Positions 11,957-19,880 of a stretch of DNA of 64,000 nucleotides are shown here, one piece after another; position 1 is the stretch's first letter, and each line of letters starts with the position of its first letter. This DNA comes from Bartonella sp. TP (GTDB taxonomy: Bacteria > Pseudomonadota > Alphaproteobacteria > Rhizobiales > Rhizobiaceae): positions 871,584-935,583 of the forward strand of contig NZ_CP129002.1 of assembly GCF_030406085.1 (NCBI RefSeq). The letters run 5' to 3'. A program made the position numbers and the translations under genes. A model generated the notes under the pieces. That model ran no database searches. It was not told the DNA's origin and was given only the letters and a program-made list of their open reading frames with translations.

Positions 11957-12223
11957 CTAGAGAGTGAGCCCTAATTTGCGGAGTATGAATATAAGTGCAC
12001 ATGTGCCGATGATAGAAACGACGAATTCTCTAAGGTGTCTTTCAAGGAGCCCTAGGGTTCTGCCTTCAAAACCAAGTATATATAAACCAAAGGCACCAAC
12101 CAAGCTACCAACAAAAACCAAGACAATATTTAAAAATATGCCAGTATGGGTATGCATAATTCTATGCGCCACCCAACCTATTAAACCAAGTACTATAATA
12201 CATAGCATCTCATAAGCGGTCAT
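11957..12223 (-). CDS. GlsB/YeaQ/YmgE-family small membrane protein
   Basis: This 88-residue protein consists of three hydrophobic segments (about residues 5-18, 28-50 and 66-82) with the family pattern GLIGWVAHRIMHTHTGIFLNIVL, here shown only as its key residues: a G-W pair, an HTxTG turn and a following long helix. The GlsB/YeaQ (transglycosylase-associated) family is stress-linked in several bacteria, but its biochemical role is unknown. It is a diverged paralogue of the next gene upstream (12390-12641), with the turn and final segment conserved and the middle segment longer and more charged (FEGRTLGLLERH). Confidence 0.8.
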   Translation of the reverse strand: MTAYEMLCIIVLGLIGWVAHRIMHTHTGIFLNIVLVFVGSLVGAFGLYILGFEGRTLGLLERHLREFVVSIIGTCALIFILRKLGLTL

Positions 12224-12350
12224 TTTATGCCTATTGCAGATTTTTCATAAGACATAAGGAATAGCGATTTTTAGTAAAAAATCAAGGTTGTTTTGGAAGT
12301 TTTATTGCGCTTGGCTGCGTGCTTGGGAAAATACTCGCTTGGCAGGGAAA

Positions 12351-12382
12351 AGCCCCCTAGCTACATGGCAGCGCTAGGGGCT
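12351..12382 (-). terminator. Hairpin terminator after the first GlsB-family gene
   Basis: The arms AGCCCCCTAGC and GCTAGGGGCT pair around a short loop just past the 3' end of the gene at 12390. On the minus strand the hairpin is followed by a short TTTTCCC tract, so termination is probable but the U-tract is weak. Confidence 0.65.
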
Positions 12383-12389
12383 AACTATT

Positions 12390-12641
12390 TTAAAGACCTA
12401 GTTGACGGCCGATGAATATAAGTGCGCATGCCCCGATGAAGCCAGCTATTAAATAGCCAAACCATCCTGCAAAATGCACACCAATCATACCTAGGACAAA
12501 GGTAGCAATAGAAGCGCCAACAATACCCAAGATAATGTTTAAAAATATGCCAGTATTTGTGTGCATCATGCGCTGTGCCATCCAGCCTGCTAAGCCACCT
12601 ATTATAATAGCGGCTAGCCAACCTATACTTTTGTCATCCAT
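12390..12641 (-). CDS. GlsB/YeaQ/YmgE-family small membrane protein (paralogue)
   Basis: This 83-residue protein is made almost wholly of three hydrophobic, glycine-rich helices and carries the family turn AQRMMHTNTGIFLNIILG followed by GASIATFVLG and ACALIFIGRQLGL. Its sequence is closer to the family norm than that of the neighbouring paralogue at 11957. The start has an AGGAG-like site (GGAGATACAAAAATGG on the minus strand). A hairpin terminator follows directly, so it appears to be a separate transcript. The family is associated with envelope stress in other bacteria; no mechanism can be read from the sequence. Confidence 0.85.
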   Translation of the reverse strand: MDDKSIGWLAAIIIGGLAGWMAQRMMHTNTGIFLNIILGIVGASIATFVLGMIGVHFAGWFGYLIAGFIGACALIFIGRQLGL

Positions 12642-12769
12642 TTTTGTATCTCCTGCAGATTAAATGTTGTATTTTTTGAAGCCTAGATTCATAGGCAATT
12701 ATATAAAGCACTAGTATTTTTTAACAAGATATAATATATATATTAGGTAAGTATTAATGAAGATCTTGT

Positions 12770-14605
12770 ATGCGCTTTTCCCATAATTTCTTAAACGACA
12801 TCAAAGCCCGCTTAACTATATCGCGCGTTATAGGCGAAAAAGTAACATTTGATAAGCGAAAAAGCAAGAGTAATCGTGGAGATTACTGGGCATGCTGTCC
12901 TTTTCATCATGAAAAAACGCCAAGTTTTCGTTATCAAGATGAAAGAGCTTCGTATCACTGTTTTGGTTGTGGCGAAAGCGGTGATATCTTTAGTTTTATT
13001 ATGAAGACGGAAGGATTATCGTTTGCCCAGGCTGTTGCCAAATTGGCAGAGATGGCTGGGTTGCAATTACCTAGCATTTCATTAGAAGATAGAGAGGAAG
13101 AAAAAAAGCGAATAGATCTTTATGATGTTTTAGCTAAAGCTTGTATTTTTTTTGAGTCACAGCTTTATGAGGCGAAACAAGAGAATATTCGCGAATATTT
13201 GCAAAATCGAGGATTAGATACAAATATATGTAAGCAATTTGGTTTGGGCTACGCGCCAGAAGCTAAGGGTAGTTTGCAAAGCTATCTTAAAGCCAATGGA
13301 GTAAGCGTTGAGCAAATGCAGGCAGCGGGGTTAGTGATTGCCTCGGAAGAGGATGAGCAGAATTATGAAAGATTTCGGGGTAGAATTACTTTTCCCATTA
13401 AGGATTTACGGGCAAGAATTGTAGGATTTGGTGGTCGGTCTTTAAGTAATGATGTGCGGGCGAAATATATAAATTCTCCGGAAACTGAGCTATTTCATAA
13501 AAGTAAAATAGTGTACAATTTGCGAGCTGCGCGGGATTTTTGTCGTCGCCAAAAGATGCAGAATGAATTATTATCCTCTTTGCTGATAGTAGAGGGTTAT
13601 ATGGATGTTATAGCCTTGCATAAGGTTGGTTTTGAAAATGCGGTGGCTCCTTTAGGCACTTCGCTAACAACAGAGCATATATCGTTAATTTGGCAAAGCT
13701 CTAAGCATCCAATAGTGTGTTTTGACGGAGATGCGGCTGGTTTGCGGGCTGCTTATAGAGTTATCGATAAAGTAATGCCTTTGTTGAATAAAGATGTATC
13801 GTTGCGTTTTGTGCTGTTACCCAATGCAATGGATCCTGATGAATTGATTAAAACTAGTGGTATAGAGGCGATGCAGCAATGTTTGGCACAAGCCAAGCCT
13901 CTGATAGAATTATTATGGGAACGGGAGGTTAACGGAGTGGCGCTTGATACGCCAGAAAAATGTGCGGGGTTAGAGCATCGCTTGACGCAAACTGTAAATC
14001 TAATTCAGGATACTACGCTGCGCAGCCACTATTTCCAAACGATTAAAGCAAGATTGCGTGACCTATTTTATAATCTGCGCAAGGGGTCGAAGCAAAATAG
14101 GGCGCCAAATGTTGCGTTTTCAGCGTTACAGAATGCTACGCAGCAATTGAGCAAAAATTTATTTTTACGAGAAAAGATGATTTTATCATTGTTGTTAAAT
14201 GCCCCTATTTTATGGCGTGAAAAATTTGAGCAATTAGCGAATTTACAATTTACCGACGCTAGGCTTAGTAAATTACATAGGCATATGTTAGAGCTTATTA
14301 GCGAAGATGGTCAGCTCTTCGAGCCAGAAATATTTAAGAAATTGCTGGAAAAACATTGTGAGGCAAAGTTTGTAGCAGAGGTAGCGCAATTGGCGAAAAA
14401 AGTAGGTATAGATTTAATGCAAATTGATAGTAGCGATATTTTAGACCAGGCCTTACATCTTTATATGAGAGCACATAATATAAATTTACAATTAGAGGAT
14501 ATAGCTAAGCGTATGATGATTGAAGATCTTGATTTATATAAAACTTTGGCAAATATAAAAAAATTATTGTTTGAAGCTGAAAAAACCTTTATTGAAGAGG
14601 TATAA
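12770..14605 (+). CDS. dnaG: DNA primase
   Basis: DnaG synthesises RNA primers for replication. The 611-residue protein has the N-terminal CHC2 zinc-binding domain with ligands C43, H46, C64 and C67 (CPFHHEKTPSF and YHCFGCGESGD). A TOPRIM catalytic domain follows, with the conserved glutamate in LIVEGYMDVIAL and the acidic pair in CFDGDAAG. A C-terminal helicase-interaction region runs from about residue 445. The start MRFSHNFLNDIKARLTISRVIG matches rhizobial DnaG. No good ribosome-binding site is visible. It is followed by rpoD 75 bases downstream, the usual dnaG-rpoD pairing without rpsU upstream. Confidence 0.97.
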   Translation: MRFSHNFLNDIKARLTISRVIGEKVTFDKRKSKSNRGDYWACCPFHHEKTPSFRYQDERASYHCFGCGESGDIFSFIMKTEGLSFAQAVAKLAEMAGLQLPSISLEDREEEKKRIDLYDVLAKACIFFESQLYEAKQENIREYLQNRGLDTNICKQFGLGYAPEAKGSLQSYLKANGVSVEQMQAAGLVIASEEDEQNYERFRGRITFPIKDLRARIVGFGGRSLSNDVRAKYINSPETELFHKSKIVYNLRAARDFCRRQKMQNELLSSLLIVEGYMDVIALHKVGFENAVAPLGTSLTTEHISLIWQSSKHPIVCFDGDAAGLRAAYRVIDKVMPLLNKDVSLRFVLLPNAMDPDELIKTSGIEAMQQCLAQAKPLIELLWEREVNGVALDTPEKCAGLEHRLTQTVNLIQDTTLRSHYFQTIKARLRDLFYNLRKGSKQNRAPNVAFSALQNATQQLSKNLFLREKMILSLLLNAPILWREKFEQLANLQFTDARLSKLHRHMLELISEDGQLFEPEIFKKLLEKHCEAKFVAEVAQLAKKVGIDLMQIDSSDILDQALHLYMRAHNINLQLEDIAKRMMIEDLDLYKTLANIKKLLFEAEKTFIEEV

Positions 14606-14680
14606 TTTTGGTTTACAATATGTATTAGTGCAATATATGTATATTTTAGTGGCAGTGGATGTTTTTGGAGTAACTCGTGT

Positions 14681-16654
14681 ATGGTAAGTAAAGCTAAGTT
14701 GGATAGCAATTTGAAAAATGATGAACAACAGACCAAAATGGATGAAAAAGCGATGAGCTCTGAGCTAACGCAAAATAGGGTTAACAAGCTTATAAAATTG
14801 GCGAAGAAACGTGGATACGTTGTCATAGACGAGTTGAATAGCCTTTTCCCTTCAGGTGCGATAAATCCTGATCAAATAGAAGATACTATGTCTATATTTT
14901 CTGATATGGGCATTAATGTAGTAGATGATGAGGCAGAATTAGAGTCTGAATCTTCTTCAAATGAGTTAATATCAGCTGGCAGTCGTGATTTAACTTTAGA
15001 TAAGAAAACAGAAAATTTAGATCGTACTGATGACCCGGTTCGTATGTATCTACGGGATATGGGGAATGTTGAATTATTATCTCGTGAGGGTGAGATCGCA
15101 ATAGCCAAGCGTATTGAAGCTGGACGCGAAACTATGATATCTGGGCTATGCCAAAGTCCATTAACCTTTCAAGCTATCATTATCTGGCGTGATCAATTGA
15201 AGAGGCAAAATATCTTTTTGCGAGAAATTATTGACTTAGAAACCATGTATGCAGGTCCGGAAGCTAAATGTGGCTGCGAGGACGACCCAGTAGCGGATAA
15301 TAAAAATGTTTCTTTTAAGCCAAATTTTGACCGAGACGAGTCGGAGGAAAGTTTAGAGGATGACGAAGACGACGTAAACATGTCTTTTGCTGCTATGGAA
15401 GAGCAGCTCTTGCCAAAAGTTATGAAAACTTTGGACTTTATTGCAGAAGCTTATGAAAAACTACATGTTTTGCAGCAAATTGTATCACCTTCTTCTTTTA
15501 AGTCACCGGAAAAATGCACGCTAAATCCAGTGCAGCAAAAAGAATTTAATGAACTTAAATTACAGCTTGTTCGCGCTGTTAAATCCCTTTCTCTTAATCA
15601 GGCGCGCATAGATGCGTTGGTAGAACAGTTATATGCTATAAATAAGGATCTTGTTCAAAAAGAAGGGCGTTTAAAACGGCTTGCTGCAGAGTATTCTATC
15701 GGCCATGAGGAGTTTTTGCAACATTATCAAGGCCATGAAGTTGACCCAAATTGGATAGATTATGTAAAAAATCTGCCAAATCCAAAATGGCGGGAGTTTG
15801 TTACTGCGCAAGAGCACCATATAGCTGAAATACGTGCTGATATAAAAGAGCTTGTTGATGAAACTGACATCTCTTTATCCGAATTTCGGCGTATAGTTAT
15901 GCAGGTACAAAAAGGCGAGCAAGAAGCAAGTTTGGCAAAAAAAGAAATGGTGGAAGCCAATTTGCGCTTAGTTATCTCTATTGCTAAAAAATATACTAAC
16001 CGTGGATTGCAATTTTTGGATTTGATTCAAGAAGGTAATATTGGGTTGATGAAGGCTGTAGATAAATTTGAATATAGGCGCGGCTATAAATTTTCTACCT
16101 ATGCCTGTTGGTGGATACGCCAAGCTGTAACGCGTTGTATTGCAGACCAAGCCAGAACTATACGTATCCCCGTGCATATGATAGAAACAATAAATAAAAT
16201 AGGGCGTACTGGACGCCAGATACTTAACGAAATTGGTAGAGAGCCCACACCAGAAGAATTGGCAAGTAAGCTTAATATGCCACTTGAAAAAGTACGCAAA
16301 GTGTTAAAAATTGCCAAAGAGCCAATTTCCTTAGAGACGCCACTGGGAGATGACGAAGATTCTAATCTTGGAGATTTCATTGAAGATAAAAATGCGCTAC
16401 TGCCGATTGATTTAGCAATACAGTCGAATTTGCGCGACACAACTACGAGGGTGCTAGCTTCGTTAACCCCGCGGGAAGAGCGTGTGTTGCGTATGCGGTT
16501 TGGTATTGGTATGAATACCGACCATACCTTGGAAGAAGTGGGGCAGCAATTTTCTGTAACCAGAGAACGCATTAGGCAGATTGAAGCCAAAGCATTACGT
16601 AAATTAAAGCATCCGAGTCGCTCAAGGAAATTACGCAGCTTTTTAGATTCGTAA
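14681..16654 (+). CDS. rpoD: RNA polymerase primary sigma factor (sigma-70)
   Basis: This is the housekeeping sigma factor, 657 residues. Region 1.1 is at about residues 30-80 ([15 protein letters not shown]), region 1.2 near 115-145 ([21 protein letters not shown]). It has the acidic non-conserved insert ([11 protein letters not shown]) and regions 2.1-2.4 with [19 protein letters not shown] and [15 protein letters not shown]. Region 3 is followed by region 4.2 with the helix-turn-helix [25 protein letters not shown] sequence lies 11 bases before the ATG. It is downstream of dnaG, with the YcgN-family gene starting 4 bases after its stop. Confidence 0.98.
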   Translation: MVSKAKLDSNLKNDEQQTKMDEKAMSSELTQNRVNKLIKLAKKRGYVVIDELNSLFPSGAINPDQIEDTMSIFSDMGINVVDDEAELESESSSNELISAGSRDLTLDKKTENLDRTDDPVRMYLRDMGNVELLSREGEIAIAKRIEAGRETMISGLCQSPLTFQAIIIWRDQLKRQNIFLREIIDLETMYAGPEAKCGCEDDPVADNKNVSFKPNFDRDESEESLEDDEDDVNMSFAAMEEQLLPKVMKTLDFIAEAYEKLHVLQQIVSPSSFKSPEKCTLNPVQQKEFNELKLQLVRAVKSLSLNQARIDALVEQLYAINKDLVQKEGRLKRLAAEYSIGHEEFLQHYQGHEVDPNWIDYVKNLPNPKWREFVTAQEHHIAEIRADIKELVDETDISLSEFRRIVMQVQKGEQEASLAKKEMVEANLRLVISIAKKYTNRGLQFLDLIQEGNIGLMKAVDKFEYRRGYKFSTYACWWIRQAVTRCIADQARTIRIPVHMIETINKIGRTGRQILNEIGREPTPEELASKLNMPLEKVRKVLKIAKEPISLETPLGDDEDSNLGDFIEDKNALLPIDLAIQSNLRDTTTRVLASLTPREERVLRMRFGIGMNTDHTLEEVGQQFSVTRERIRQIEAKALRKLKHPSRSRKLRSFLDS

Positions 16655-16658
16655 CTTT

Positions 16659-17111
16659 ATGTCACAAGATAAGTTTTTTTGGAAAAATAAAAAACTTGAA
16701 GATATGAGTGAAAGCGAATGGGAGCAGCTTTGCGATGGCTGTGGCCAGTGTTGCATGCATAAGCTAGAAGATGAAGATACTGGAAAGATATTTTTAACTA
16801 CCATATCTTGTAAATTGTTGGACGCCGAAAGCTGCAAATGTAAAAACTATTTGCAAAGACATAAGTTTGTTAATGATTGTATAAAATTAAATTATACTTT
16901 ATTGGAGCAAATTAGTTGGTTGCCTAAAACTTGTGCTTATCTTAAAATATTCCGGGGTGAAGATTTAGAATGGTGGCATCCTTTGCTCTCAGGAGATTGC
17001 CGAACTGTGCATGAAGCTAAAATATCGGCGAAAGATAGAATCACTGCTACAGAAGACAGCATAGATAGTGAAGAAGAATATTTGAATCATATAAGCGGAG
17101 AGTTATTATAA
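16659..17111 (+). CDS. YcgN-family cysteine-cluster protein (UPF0260)
   Basis: The 150-residue protein has the family's cysteine pattern: CDGCGQCC near residues 25-32, CKLLDAESCKCKNY near 51-64 (with further cysteines), and a late GDCRTVHEA segment. The cysteines may bind a metal or an Fe-S cluster, but the function of UPF0260/YcgN is not established. Its ATG lies 4 bases after the rpoD stop with no ribosome-binding site of its own outside the rpoD coding end, so it is probably translated by readthrough coupling from rpoD. The C-terminus is acidic (EDSIDSEEEYLNH). Confidence 0.88.
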   Translation: MSQDKFFWKNKKLEDMSESEWEQLCDGCGQCCMHKLEDEDTGKIFLTTISCKLLDAESCKCKNYLQRHKFVNDCIKLNYTLLEQISWLPKTCAYLKIFRGEDLEWWHPLLSGDCRTVHEAKISAKDRITATEDSIDSEEEYLNHISGELL

Positions 17112-17124
17112 ATTTAGTAGTTAA

Positions 17125-17853
17125 TTAACGCTGCTCGACTAATACTGAACCTTGTTTTATAGCGAAAGACATGGTTACAGAGACTTTATAATTTATTTGC
17201 CCACTTTCCACTGGGGGTAAATTAGAAGAGGTGCTGGACAAAGCCATGGCTCTGCTGGTAGATAGGGGATAATTATCGCCCAAGTTTTCTGTTATATTTA
17301 AAATCTGGCCTAACTTTACCCCAGCTGCTTTGGCTAGTGTTTCTGCCTTATTTCTGGCTATTTGCACTGCTTTAGTTCTTGCTGCTTGTAAGAAGATATC
17401 TTTTTTGTTGTTACTAAAAGAAAGTTCTCCGCTTTGATTCGCGCCATGTTCTATAGCTGTGTCATAGATTTTTGCTAAATTAGCTAAATCGCGAACGAGA
17501 ACAGTCAAATGGCTTTCTATATTATAGCTATATGTAGGATTTTCGTCATTTTTTGTTGATTGATTTGTTTCATATAGCGATAATTGCGATGTTTGCATAT
17601 CTGCTTTGGCGATATGTTGTTTTTGTAGAGCCTCCACTATGCTATTCATAGCCGTATTATTGTTAGATAGTGCGGCCTGTGCGGTCTTTGCATGGCTGCT
17701 AACTCCCAGCTCTAAAATGGCCTGGTTTGGCATAGCGCTTGCTTCGCCATTGGCATGTACAACAATGGCTGGAATGTCGTTAGCAGCCCAAGATTTATTT
17801 GCGCTTAGTGTGTATGCAGCAGCACAGATAGTAAGAAAAACATGAGGTTTCAT
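17125..17853 (-). CDS. SIMPL-domain (DUF541) periplasmic protein
   Basis: The 242-residue product has a signal peptide ending near NKSWA, followed by one SIMPL/DUF541 domain (about residues 27-235). It begins IVVHANGEASAMPNQAILELGV and includes the conserved block KAVQIARNKAETLAKAAGVKLG (about 160-185). SIMPL proteins are periplasmic or outer-membrane associated and are linked to oxidative stress resistance and oligomeric ring formation in some species; no enzyme activity is known. I chose ATG 17853, with AAAGG 7-8 bases upstream, rather than TTG at 17859. It ends 13 bases from the convergent YcgN gene. Confidence 0.85.
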   Translation of the reverse strand: MKPHVFLTICAAAYTLSANKSWAANDIPAIVVHANGEASAMPNQAILELGVSSHAKTAQAALSNNNTAMNSIVEALQKQHIAKADMQTSQLSLYETNQSTKNDENPTYSYNIESHLTVLVRDLANLAKIYDTAIEHGANQSGELSFSNNKKDIFLQAARTKAVQIARNKAETLAKAAGVKLGQILNITENLGDNYPLSTSRAMALSSTSSNLPPVESGQINYKVSVTMSFAIKQGSVLVEQR

Positions 17854-17981
17854 AAGCAAGCCTTTAAACAGTTATATTTCTTTAATGATATGGAATATAA
17901 TAAAAATTAAATAAATTACAAGAATTTGTAATTTTTTACTTGTAAAGGTAATTAAATTAGGGTAAAAGATAAAACTGGTTT

Positions 17982-18058
17982 GGGCCTGTAGCTCAATTGG
18001 TTAGAGCCAGCGGCTCATAACCGCTTGGTTGGGGGTTCAAGTCCCTCCGGGCTCACCA
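17982..18058 (+). tRNA. tRNA with CAU anticodon (elongator Met or Ile2)
   Basis: A complete 77-base cloverleaf is visible: acceptor GGGCCTG paired with CGGGCTC, a D arm with GCTC/GAGC, an anticodon stem AGCGG/CCGCT around CTCATAA (anticodon CAT at 18016-18018), and a T arm GGGGG-TTCAAGT-CCCTC. CCA is encoded. The paired first base pair excludes initiator tRNA. A CAU elongator tRNA can be Met or the lysidine-modified Ile2; the TGGTT variable loop resembles Ile2, but I cannot settle it. Confidence 0.93.
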
Positions 18059-18103
18059 GACTAAACTCATAAAGTGTAGGGTGCTTACTACACCCATAAG
18101 CTT

Positions 18104-18139
18104 AAGAAAGCATGTTATTTCTAACATGCTTTCTTTTTT
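18104..18139 (+). terminator. Strong intrinsic terminator after the CAU tRNA
   Basis: A perfect 14-base-pair stem (18104-18117 with 18122-18135) closes a TTTC loop and runs into a T tract on the plus strand. It ends the tRNA transcript. It also faces the 3' end of the permease at 18144, although on the minus strand the U-tract is poor. Its T6 tail is the left endpoint of the tandem duplication described separately. Confidence 0.88.
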
Positions 18140-18143
18140 ATGT

Positions 18144-19529
18144 TTAAGTCCTAGCTACTTTGTGTACGAAGCGGCCAGTTTTATCTAAATGCTTGATACT
18201 GAAATATATGGCAACCAAACTAAAAATCCAGCAAAGTCCATAGAAAAGTGCGTTTACCTGATGAATGGCTATGAGTACCATGATAAAGCTAAGGAATAAT
18301 AGCGTTAGTATGCTGGTAATTGGCCATAATGGTACTGGGTATTTTAAATTTGCTTTTTCTTGTGCTGTCATCTTAGCTCGCATCAATAACTGTGCTAGTA
18401 CAATCATAAACCAGCTGGCTATAGAGGTTAACCCAACTATATTTGCTATTATAACGAAAAGACCTTCGTGATTGAAATAATTAAATAATACGCCAGAAAC
18501 TAAAACGCTCAGCATAACGAAAATTGCATATATCGGTACACCTTTTTCGCTCAATTTATTTAAATGTTTTAATGCATGGCCTTCTTCTGCTAGACTGTAT
18601 ATCATGCGGCTGGCGCCATAAATAACGCTATTCAGTGACGAGACGGCAGCGGTGATTACAATAACATTTAGTATATTAGCAGCAGAGTGAATCCCTAAGG
18701 CTTCGCAAATGGTTACAAATGGGCTACCATCTATGCCTATCTGGTCCCAAGGATATATACTAATTAAAACACCTATGGTTAACACATAAAAAAAGATAAT
18801 TCTAAAGGGTATGGTATTTATGGCTTTTGGAATGCTCGTTTCTGGATGTTTGGCTTCAGCAGCTGTTATACCAATTATTTCAATTCCGCCAAAAGAGTAA
18901 ATAACTATGGGCAAACATTGCACAAATCCTGAAATACCATTTGGAAACCAATAGGCTGGGCTGCTTACGTGATTAACATGGGTTATGCTGTGGTGGGCGC
19001 TGTGGAATCCTGTGCTGATTAAAAAAACCCCGCCAGCTATCATGGCTAAAATCGCTAAAACTTTTATTATAGAGAACCAAAATTCTAGCTCTCCGTAAGT
19101 TTTAACTGTAACTAAATTTACGGCGCAGATAAAGCAACCCAGGGCAAGCGTCCAAATCCAGGCAGATACATCTGGATACCAAAATTTCATATAGGTAGCG
19201 AAGGCAGTGACATCTGCAAGGCAAACGAAAGCTATTTGAAAAACATAAGACCAGCCAGTTATAAAGCCAGCCAAAGGGCTTATAAACTTACCTGTATAGC
19301 TGCTAAAGGTTTTTAACTGCGGTGCATTTATTGCCATTTCTCCTAGGGCTCGCATTGTTAAAAATGCTGCCAGTCCTGCTATTATATAAGCAAATAATAC
19401 ACTAGGGCCTGCTAGTTTTATCGTTGTAGCAGAGCCTAAGAATAGCCCTGTGCCTATAGCAGATCCCAGAGCAATGAATAATATGTGTCTTTTATTCAAC
19501 TCTTTTTTTAATTTATTTGTAGCTTCCAT
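18144..19529 (-). CDS. Amino-acid permease, AAT/APC family (copy 1)
   Basis: This 461-residue inner-membrane transporter has about 12 hydrophobic segments. The APC-family signature GSAIGTGLFLGSA is in the first helix and the conserved IEIIGITAAEAKHPETSIP block near residues 215-233. By recollection the sequence most resembles ProY/CycA-type permeases of the AAT family (proton-driven proline, GABA or D-alanine/glycine uptake), but substrate cannot be assigned. It is very similar to the second permease at 19883. Differences cluster outside a nearly identical segment corresponding to 18742-18953. Transcription is divergent from the intergenic region shared with the broken DUF475 copy. Confidence 0.9.
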   Translation of the reverse strand: MEATNKLKKELNKRHILFIALGSAIGTGLFLGSATTIKLAGPSVLFAYIIAGLAAFLTMRALGEMAINAPQLKTFSSYTGKFISPLAGFITGWSYVFQIAFVCLADVTAFATYMKFWYPDVSAWIWTLALGCFICAVNLVTVKTYGELEFWFSIIKVLAILAMIAGGVFLISTGFHSAHHSITHVNHVSSPAYWFPNGISGFVQCLPIVIYSFGGIEIIGITAAEAKHPETSIPKAINTIPFRIIFFYVLTIGVLISIYPWDQIGIDGSPFVTICEALGIHSAANILNVIVITAAVSSLNSVIYGASRMIYSLAEEGHALKHLNKLSEKGVPIYAIFVMLSVLVSGVLFNYFNHEGLFVIIANIVGLTSIASWFMIVLAQLLMRAKMTAQEKANLKYPVPLWPITSILTLLFLSFIMVLIAIHQVNALFYGLCWIFSLVAIYFSIKHLDKTGRFVHKVART

Positions 19530-19684
19530 ACTTTTTGCATCCCTTTCTTTTTAAGTATTTCCTATGGGATTTTTGCTCCATAGTTTATCGGTATAATAAG
19601 CAAATTATACGCCCATAACAAGAGTTAGGATACATATCAAGGTAATAGCTGGGTTATATCCTGAAAGTCATGATTTGTCTTATG

Positions 19685-19880
19685 TATAAATATGTGTTGC
19701 TATTTATGTTTTTTGCTTATTGGCCGCCGCTTATGTAGGTTATGGCGCTACTCATAACCTACGCAGTGCGGTTCGTAGCTTTTTGTTTTAGCTGCCGTAG
19801 AAATTTACTATTTTTTGATAATGCTACAGTTAATGCGCACATCTAAAATATATGAGTTATAAATGGCGGCAGCGTTTTTT
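19685..19880 (+). pseudogene. Truncated DUF475 (TerC-like) gene fragment
   Basis: This stretch aligns by eye with bases 21442-21650, codons 13-82 of the intact DUF475 gene. Shared segments include the sequence coding LAAAYVGYGATH and SFDNAV-like residues. It has no usable start codon, carries a 13-base deletion that shifts the frame, and stops at a T6 junction next to the 3' end of permease copy 2. It is a non-functional duplication remnant. The 19530-19684 part of this gap matches the intergenic region before the intact gene and contains no other gene. Confidence 0.88.

Larger units (their letters stand above)
18134..19880. repeat. Left unit of a 1.75-kb direct tandem duplication
   Basis: This unit holds permease copy 1, the divergent intergenic region and the first part of a DUF475 gene. 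It is bounded by TTTTTT at 18134-18139 and TTTTTT at 19875-19880, where it joins the right unit. Base identity with the right unit is high across the permease and falls in the intergenic and DUF475 parts, where small indels including a 13-base deletion have accumulated. Confidence 0.85.

Noticed and set aside
16099-16590. 163-codon minus-strand open frame inside rpoD
   Set aside because: It is fully antisense to the conserved sigma-70 regions 2-4; the Ser-rich translation resembles no protein family.
18104-18139. Long perfect inverted repeat considered as a phage attachment or mobile-element end
   Set aside because: It lies just after a tRNA and ends in a T tract, the form of an intrinsic terminator; no integrase or target-site repeat is nearby.
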